From Cercophora sp. LCS_1 (taxonomy: Eukaryota; Ascomycota; Sordariomycetes; Sordariales; Lasiosphaeriaceae): 64,000 nucleotides of DNA. Below, piece by piece: positions 57,994 through 64,000 of this stretch. The DNA is taken from NCBI GenBank assembly GCA_036250225.1, contig JAPZLL010000035.1:341793-405792 (forward strand). Reading direction: 5' to 3'. Made by a program: the position numbers and the translations under genes. The notes under the pieces were generated by a model that was not told the DNA's origin, searched no databases, and saw nothing but the letters and a program-made list of their open reading frames with translations. Position 1 is the first letter of the stretch; every line of letters begins with the position of its first letter.

Positions 57994-58804
57994 AACACGG
58001 GTGGAATGGGGCTGAACCATCACATGGATGACGCCGGTGAGCGTCGTGGTTGATGCTGTACGAGGAGGAGAGTCTGATTTTAGCATGGGCGTTTGGGATT
58101 TGACCAGCAATGGAATGCGACATGAGACAATGTCATTTTGGACTTGCACCCTTTTGGTCATGCTGTGGTGAATGTTGACACCTCAATAGCCTCCACACCT
58201 TTGGCGCCGATCCATGACCCAACGTGGTTCCACGTCTGGCATGCAATGTCACGATTTGGTAACGACTTGCCATCCGCATTTCTGGCGTCTATCTCGGAAG
58301 CAAGCACACCCCCATGATGCGGCCCTAAGACATGCACGTCGTTATCTCCGAGAAATTTCGGTGAAACGTGCTTTTGTCATGCAACACCATTTATCTGAAG
58401 CTGCAGGCGCCGTCGCGGGATGGGAGGCCATGGTCAGACTCTCCATCTGCCGATGTTTCCTTGGACATGAAACACGCCGACTCTGCGAGTTCTGCGGCCC
58501 GACCAGCACTGTTTGTCTCCTCAGCCCAATCGATTTCTGGTGTGGGGGAGACGGGATGTCGGGACGGGGTCATGCAGCATCGCGGTGTCCTCGACACATC
58601 TCTCCTTGTTACATCGCTGCGAGGGCATCCCCCGCTGCGGGGTAGCTCCTGCTGGTGCGAAGCCCCTGACGTGCTTGACTCTGGAAGCTATCACTGGACG
58701 ACTATATAACCAGGACTCCCAGCGCTGGACTTGGTGAATCGCTCTCTCATCTTTACATCATCTTCATACTCAGCCGACTTTCTGTATCAATAACGACGCT
58801 CGCA
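57994..58804. other. Intergenic region, 0.8 kb
   Basis: 3' flank of ubc6 and promoter of the next reductase gene. Open frames of up to 143 codons show no family resemblance. Confidence 0.5.
58703..58709 (+). promoter_or_regulatory. Candidate TATA box of the aldo-keto reductase gene
   Basis: TATATAA lies 96-102 bp upstream of the ATG at 58805, followed by a CT/CA-rich stretch typical of fungal transcription starts. Such a clear TATA suggests regulated expression (inference). Confidence 0.5.
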
Positions 58805-60007
58805 ATGGCAGCTCCCGAAGTCCCGCTCAGCCTGAGGCAATCCCTCGAGAGCTCCAAGTGCGAGTACCGTCGGCTGGGGAAGAGCGGTCTCACCATCTCG
58901 AACCCCATTTTCGGGTGCATGTCATTTGGTGACCCCCGAACGCTCGACTGGTCCGTCTCCCCTTTTATACCTTTTACTTGAGCCGGTCCCCCAACTGACC
59001 CCCCACAGGGCCATCGGCGAGGAAGAGGCCCTCCCTCTCCTCAAGGCAGCCTACGACCGCGGTCTCAACACATGGGATACAGCCAACGCCTACTCCAACG
59101 GGGCATCCGAGATCATCGTGGGCAAGGCGCTCAAAAAGTACAACATCCCGCGCGAAAAGGTCATCATCCTGACCAAGTGCTATTTCGCCGTGGGCGAGAC
59201 GCCCGAGCTCCGGGCCTTTTTCTATCGTCCCCAGCTGGCCCAGTCCAAGGACTATGTCAACAATTTCGGCCTCTCGCGTGCCGCCATCTTCAACCAGGTC
59301 GAGGCGTCGCTCAAGCGTCTGGACACGCCGTACATTGATCTGCTGCAGATCCACCGGTTCGACCCGGACACGCCGATCGAGGAGACGATGAAGGCGCTGC
59401 ATGATCTCGTGCAGAGCGGTAAGGTGCGGTATATCGGCGCCAGCAGCATGTGGGGAGTGCAGTTTGCGCGCATGCAGTTTGTTGCGGAGCGTAACGGGTG
59501 GACCAAGTTTGTGAGCATGCAGAATCATTACAATTTGTTGTACAGGGAGGAGGAGAGGGAGATGAATCGGTTTTGTAACGATACGGGGGTGGGACTGATT
59601 CCGTGGGCGCCGTTGTGTCGGGGCCATTTGGCGAGGAGGCCGGATGCGTTTGGGTCGACCAAGAGGAGTAAGGGCGAGAAGGAGACGCAGCCTGGGTCGC
59701 ACGGGACGGTGGAACCGGATTTGACGATTATTGACAGGGTGGTTGAGGTGGCGGACAAGCATGAGTGGCCGGTGAGTATTTCTGCCACTGTGAAGTGAGT
59801 GGATGGCAGCTGACTGACTGATTGGTACAGATGTCTCATGTTGCGCTGGCGTGGATCAACAAGAGGGTGGCAGCTCCGATTATCGGGTTCAGTAGTGTCA
59901 AGAGACTGGAGGAGGCGGTGTCGGCGAGGGGCAAGACGCTAACAGCTGAGGAGGAGAAGTATTTGGAGGAGTTGTATCAGCCCAAGGCTATTCAGGGACA
60001 TTCGTAA
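58805..60007 (+). CDS. Aldo-keto reductase of the YakC/Aad-like group
   Basis: Exons 58805-58950, 59009-59771 and 59831-60007 give 361 aa. NADPH-dependent reductases of this group act on aldehydes and ketones; the closest named groups are the YakC-type and aryl-alcohol-dehydrogenase-like AKRs. The barrel starts YRRLGKSGLTISNPIFGCMSFG (in part). The tetrad is Asp and Tyr in WDTANAYSNGASE, Lys in VIILTKCYF and His in LLQIHRFD. The cofactor block IIGFSSVKRLEEAV lies in the last exon. The intron before it separates the conserved SHVALAWI helix. The physiological substrate cannot be told. Confidence 0.9.
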
Positions 60008-60401
60008 GAGTGAACAGGTTTACTGTCAGGATATGAGGATGGGTTAGGATAGCCCATAGGTTTGGCAGCGGCATCACTGTCTCTCACCGTGATTCAAGTC
60101 CAACAAATCGACCTGTCCATACCTGGTTAGACAACCAACCCACTGTGGAGTATCCAAACATCTATCAGCATCCAATTCAGCCTGTATTCACATCGGGATG
60201 TCTTATCCTGATGGTTTTGTGGGGCAAAGAATGACTGGTCACCAGCGGTGTCAACAGAGCCCCTATTGGCTTCTTGGCACAACCCCCGCACTTGAACCCA
60301 ACCACATTCAGTTCGGCGTATTTCAGGGCGAGATTCGAACATGCACCATTACACCCTGTTACAACGACAAACTGAGTTTTCATGGGGAAAAAAAAAAAAA
60401 A
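60008..60401. other. Leader and promoter of beta-mannosidase
   Basis: 394 bp between tandem genes. It contains an upstream ATG at 60382 whose short frame (Met-Gly-Lys5-stop) ends overlapping the beta-mannosidase ATG, across an A15 run (60388-60402). Confidence 0.55.
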
Positions 60402-62933
60402 ATGAGCTCCCACAATAATATCACCCTCTCAACAGGCTGGGAATTTAAATCATCAAACGACACAGCATGGCGCTCAGCCCAGGTTCCCGGCGACGTGCAC
60501 TCGGATCTCCTCAAGCACGGCGTCATCCCCGATCCATTTGTCGACCTCAACGAACTCGAAGTCGCCTGGGTCGCCGACGAAACATGGCATTACAGGACCG
60601 AATTCGAGACGCCCAGCGACGTCGTCGCTGACGGTGTGTTTGTCGATCTCGTGTTTGAAGGGCTGGACACATATGCTACGGTTACATTGAACGGCAGCGA
60701 GATTCTCAAAGCGGACAACATGTTTATCGAACACCGTGTTGATATCAGAGGGTTGTTGAATGCGGAAGGTGTTGCTAACAATCTTGAGGTTGTGTTTGAG
60801 CCTGCTCGTCTTCGCGGACGGGAGCTGGTCGAGGAACATCCCGAGCATGATTTTATTGTTCACCAGACGGAGGTTAGTCGGGGCCCGGTGAGGAAGGCGC
60901 AGTACCACTGGGGATGGGACTGGGGGCCGATCTTGTTGACTTGTGGGGTGTGGAGGCCTGTTCGGTTGGAGACGTATGTGGTGCGGATTGAGGATTTGAG
61001 GGCGGATTATGAGGTGTCTGAGGATTTGGGGTTTGTTGCGATTCAGCTTTCGGCGAGTATTGTTGGTGGGTACGCTGGGAAGACGGTGCAGGCGACGATG
61101 GAGTTTGATGGGAGATTGGTTTATGAGACGGAGGCCATCTGTGACGGTGGCCATGGTCAACGAGTCTGGACTTACAAGCCCCCGAAATTCACCATCCCCG
61201 TCAACCTGTGGTACCCTCTCCACCACGGCCCTCAGAACCTCTACACTCTCGCCCTCGCCATCGCCTCGCACGCCTCGACCAGCCTAACCCTCGGCTTCCG
61301 CAAAACCGAACTCATCACCACCCCCGACGCCCACGGTACATCGTTTGTCTTTGCCGTGAACAACACACCCATCTTCCTCACCGGCTCCAACTGGATCCCC
61401 GCCTCATCCTTCCTCTCCCAGCTCCGCGACGCCGACTACACCCGTCTTGTCGGTCTCGTCGCCCAAGGAAATCAAAACTGCCTCCGCGTCTGGGGCGGCG
61501 GCATCTACGAACATCCCGCCCTCTACGCAACCTGCGACCGTTTGGGGGTTCTCGTCTGGCAAGACTTCATGTTTGCCTGCGCCTCCTACCCCGTCCATCC
61601 CTCCTTCATCACATCCATCACGCGCGAAGCCACCCAAGCCATCCGCCGTCTCCGCCACCACCCCTCTCTGTTGCTCTGGTGCGGCAACAACGAAGACTAC
61701 CAGCTTATTGAGCGGTACAATTTGTCAACATCCACCGATCCAGACACGTGGCTCTCATCACAGTTTCCCGCCCGCTGGATCTACGAGTCCCTCCTCCCTT
61801 CGCTTATCAAAGCCGAAGCGTCCCCGGGAACAATCTACCATCCCTCCTCCCCCTTTGGCAACGGCACATCCACCACGCTCGCCGTCGACCCCACGGTGGG
61901 AGACATCCATCAATGGAACATCTGGCATGGTCCCATGCACAAATACCAGTCCTACCCAACCATGGGCGGTCGTTTTGTTTCCGAGTTTGGGGTCCAATCG
62001 TACCCGCACCTTTCTACGATCGGCAAATTCATCACCAACCCGAAGGAGCGACACCACGCGTCCAAAACAATGGAGTTTCACAACAAGGCCATCGGGCATT
62101 CGAGGAGGATCATGGCCTACGTGGCTGAGAACTTCCGTGTGCCGGGCGATTTGGCTTCCTTTGCGCATGTGACGCAAATCATGCAAAGTGATGCGCTGGC
62201 GTGGGCGTATCGTGGGTGGCGGAAACGGTGGAGGGACAAGGAGTGCGGGGGTGTGTTGGTGTGGCAGATGAACGATGCTTGGCCTGGGACAAGCTGGGCG
62301 GTGGTGGATTATTTTGGGGTTAAGAAGGCTGCGTGGTATGCCATTCGACGACTCAGTGCGCCTGTTACTGTTGGGGTGGAGAGGCGGATTGGAAACTGGA
62401 CGGAGAGGGAGAGGGATGCGTTGTGGAGGAGGGACACGGGGCATGTTGATCTGCGGAGACAGAAGGTCGAGCATGAGGTCTGGGTGGTCAATGGGTTGGT
62501 CGGGGATACGACTGGGAAGGTGGTGGTGCGTGTTTGGGGGGTTGATAGTGGGGAGTTGAAAGAGAAGATCGAAAAGGAGGTGGTGATGGAGGGGAATGGG
62601 GTTACGGATGTGATCAAGGCGAGTTGGGATGGGAGAGAGGAGGTGGTGGTGTTTGTGGAGGTGTGGGTTAGCGACAAAAGGGTGGGATGGGATGCGTCGT
62701 GGCCGGAGCCGATCAAGTATTTGGATTTTGAGGGAAGGGGTGTGGAGGTGAGGTTGGTGGAAAAGGGGGTTGTAGAGGTGACGGCAGAGAGACCAGTCAA
62801 GGGGTTTGTGTTTGACGAGAGGGAGGGGGTTAGTCTTAGTGATAATGGGTTCGATGTCATGCCGGGTGTGCCGGTCAGGGTTGAGATGGAGGGGACCGAA
62901 GAGGTTCCGGGGTGGAGGTATATTGGAATGTGA
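60402..62933 (+). CDS. Beta-mannosidase, glycoside hydrolase family 2 (intracellular clade B type)
   Basis: Intronless, 843 aa. The enzyme releases terminal beta-linked mannose from mannan or N-glycan oligosaccharides. The GH2 sugar-binding domain comes first (WRSAQVPGDVHSDLLKHG, NELEVAWVADETWHYRTEF), then the immunoglobulin-like domain and the TIM barrel (LTGSNWIPASSF, CLRVWGGGIYE, VWQDFMFACASYP). The acid/base is Glu431 in WCGNNED and the nucleophile Glu528 in FVSEFGVQSYP. There is no signal peptide, which fits the clade B (MndB-like) group. The chosen ATG follows an A-run and precedes SSHNNITLSTGWEF, the normal N-terminus. Base use changes from C-rich to G-rich in the last 700 bp without a frame break. 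Confidence 0.94.
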   Translation: MSSHNNITLSTGWEFKSSNDTAWRSAQVPGDVHSDLLKHGVIPDPFVDLNELEVAWVADETWHYRTEFETPSDVVADGVFVDLVFEGLDTYATVTLNGSEILKADNMFIEHRVDIRGLLNAEGVANNLEVVFEPARLRGRELVEEHPEHDFIVHQTEVSRGPVRKAQYHWGWDWGPILLTCGVWRPVRLETYVVRIEDLRADYEVSEDLGFVAIQLSASIVGGYAGKTVQATMEFDGRLVYETEAICDGGHGQRVWTYKPPKFTIPVNLWYPLHHGPQNLYTLALAIASHASTSLTLGFRKTELITTPDAHGTSFVFAVNNTPIFLTGSNWIPASSFLSQLRDADYTRLVGLVAQGNQNCLRVWGGGIYEHPALYATCDRLGVLVWQDFMFACASYPVHPSFITSITREATQAIRRLRHHPSLLLWCGNNEDYQLIERYNLSTSTDPDTWLSSQFPARWIYESLLPSLIKAEASPGTIYHPSSPFGNGTSTTLAVDPTVGDIHQWNIWHGPMHKYQSYPTMGGRFVSEFGVQSYPHLSTIGKFITNPKERHHASKTMEFHNKAIGHSRRIMAYVAENFRVPGDLASFAHVTQIMQSDALAWAYRGWRKRWRDKECGGVLVWQMNDAWPGTSWAVVDYFGVKKAAWYAIRRLSAPVTVGVERRIGNWTERERDALWRRDTGHVDLRRQKVEHEVWVVNGLVGDTTGKVVVRVWGVDSGELKEKIEKEVVMEGNGVTDVIKASWDGREEVVVFVEVWVSDKRVGWDASWPEPIKYLDFEGRGVEVRLVEKGVVEVTAERPVKGFVFDEREGVSLSDNGFDVMPGVPVRVEMEGTEEVPGWRYIGM

Positions 62934-62957
62934 GTCGTCGTATTCTGTCAGAGTAGG

Positions 62958-63851
62958 CTACGGAAAATCAATTATGCACGCATTGGTTTTGGATGGACCT
63001 TTCTCAGACATAAACGCGTCCTCGAGTGTGATTGCCTCACCCGCCTTCCCACCCTGTTCTTCGTCCTTATCCCCTCCAGGGCCGGCACCGTACATGCCAC
63101 GGTTTTCGTGAACAGTGTGAATATCCTTGTATTTGATCTTCTTCTCCCTGTGCGGAGTAGGTCGTAGCTTCACTTTGTTCCGAACCGAGATTCGCCGGTA
63201 CTGAACCGCAAAGATGCGTTCACCTTGCAGCGAGAATTGATTGAAGACGGAGGAGGCCGTCTTTTTGATAATGCCGAGGTCGATAGTAAGATCCACCGGG
63301 ACAGGAATGGCGGCTGCCTGAAGAAGCTCCCTAAGGGGGATCTTGACGCCGGCGTCCAGGAGAGATGTCGCACCGATTCTAGACGAGACGTGGGCGTCGA
63401 TGCAGGTTTTTATACCGACAATCATGTACAAGTCGCTGGTGCGGCGGGGGTTGTCGGCGGCCATTTTCAGGATCTTGTCGTGGGAATGCTTGACAACCTC
63501 GTCAAAGAACTGGCGGTGGTTCTCAAGGGTCCGGGTGATGACCCTCTTTGCTGAGAACTGCTGTTGATCCTGCCCACCAGAGGCGGCTTTTCCACCAAAT
63601 AATTGTGTCAGCCGCAAGGTGACGTCCTCGTTGGCCAAGGTTTCCACGACGTTGCGGAAATCGGCGTCTTCAACCCGCATCACGCCGCCTTTCTCCCTGT
63701 TCGTTGCGGGTGCTACGAGCATTTCGTGGAGGGGGTGCTCGAAGTCGGGTACCACGGAACCTAGCATCTCCAAGACTTTGGCCTCGGAGCCGTCGGGCAT
63801 GTCGGAGGGGGGCAGAATTGCCCAGCTGGGGTTGGCTCTGTATTCTGTCAT
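62958..63851 (-). CDS. Unrecognised protein; gasdermin-like fold possible
   Basis: Single-exon model of 297 aa. I do not firmly recognise it. The N-terminal ~235 residues alternate predicted beta-strands and helices, with VLEMLGSVVPDF, a Gln-rich loop near residue 95, DLYMIVGIKTCIDAHVSS, a predicted strand after VPVDLTIDLGII and GERIFAVQYRRISVRN. A charged Gly/Lys/Glu-rich tail of about 60 residues follows. A ~235-residue body plus short tail, and a block where a strand-rich GIKT segment precedes an xFAVQYRxI strand, recall fungal gasdermin-like cell-death proteins (HET-Q1/RCD-1 type). This is a guess from pattern alone. The stop lies 24 bp beyond the convergent beta-mannosidase stop. Confidence 0.6.
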   Translation of the reverse strand: MTEYRANPSWAILPPSDMPDGSEAKVLEMLGSVVPDFEHPLHEMLVAPATNREKGGVMRVEDADFRNVVETLANEDVTLRLTQLFGGKAASGGQDQQQFSAKRVITRTLENHRQFFDEVVKHSHDKILKMAADNPRRTSDLYMIVGIKTCIDAHVSSRIGATSLLDAGVKIPLRELLQAAAIPVPVDLTIDLGIIKKTASSVFNQFSLQGERIFAVQYRRISVRNKVKLRPTPHREKKIKYKDIHTVHENRGMYGAGPGGDKDEEQGGKAGEAITLEDAFMSEKGPSKTNACIIDFP

Positions 63852-64000
63852 ATTGGTGCTACTCAGGTGCGAATTTGCTATGCTATGCAGAGCAGGCAGG
63901 AGAGGAATCCGGACACGAACTTGGCTTGGCTTGGGGGGGGGGGGGGGGGGGGGGTTGCCCCCAAAATTTAAAAAACCACCCCCGTGGTTCCGGCCGTCGG
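63852..64000. other. Contig-end sequence with a G22 run
   Basis: Upstream flank of the last gene, then G22 at 63933-63954 followed by low-complexity sequence. It resembles a low-quality assembly end. Confidence 0.6.

Noticed and set aside
60177..60413. Minus-strand frame containing VTGCNGACSNLALKYAELN, and a GTTCGAAT tRNA-like T-loop nearby
   Set aside because: It lies in the promoter/leader of beta-mannosidase. The peptide matches nothing I know, and no cloverleaf can be formed around the T-loop-like sequence.

Overview
The window is nuclear DNA of a filamentous ascomycete, most likely a Sordariomycete and plausibly Sordariales. The reasons are dense protein genes on both strands with 45-65 bp introns (GTRNGT donors, CTAAC-like branch points, YAG acceptors), GC-rich coding sequence, an ascomycete laccase ending in the DSGL plug, a HET-domain protein, and plant-biomass enzymes (PL4, AA8, AA7-like, GH2, GH71). 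No rRNA, CRISPR or intact transposon was seen. Exon boundaries below were derived by hand, and every multi-exon model gives an open frame of whole codons.

Layout. 0.5-7.2 kb: Rtf2, glucosidase II beta subunit, a GCIP/cyclin-D1-binding-protein-like gene and a secreted laccase. 7.2-10.1 kb: no recognisable gene. 10.1-23.0 kb: a two-TM fungal protein, an RRM nucleolar-type protein, cytochrome c heme lyase, a mitochondrial ABC1/ADCK2-like kinase, a GH71 alpha-1,3-glucanase and ribosomal protein eS28. 24.3-35.4 kb: five carbohydrate-related genes together, namely a PL4 rhamnogalacturonan lyase, an MFS sugar transporter, a secreted BBE-type FAD oxidase, a type-B carboxylesterase and a standalone AA8 cytochrome. 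A repeat-rich patch lies between the last two. 36.9-43.9 kb: a HET-domain protein, a D-arabinose-dehydrogenase-like aldo-keto reductase and a Sip5-like RING protein. 43.9-49.6 kb: a gene-free island with a MITE-like element, a tRNA-like sequence and an assembly gap flanked by homopolymers. 49.7-64.0 kb: a PDR-type ABC transporter, Sam50, Ubc6, a second aldo-keto reductase, a cytosolic beta-mannosidase and an unrecognised protein that I tentatively compare with fungal gasdermin-like proteins.

How the genes may work together. PL4 would cut rhamnogalacturonan, the esterase remove ester substituents, the BBE oxidase oxidise sugars or oligosaccharides, the AA8 cytochrome pass electrons to an acceptor, and the transporter import products. 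Laccase and beta-mannosidase would add lignin/phenol and mannan processing. The housekeeping genes cover the ER (Gtb1, Ubc6), mitochondria (heme lyase, ABC1 kinase, Sam50) and ribosome. Allorecognition is represented by the HET gene and, if the guess holds, the gasdermin-like gene.
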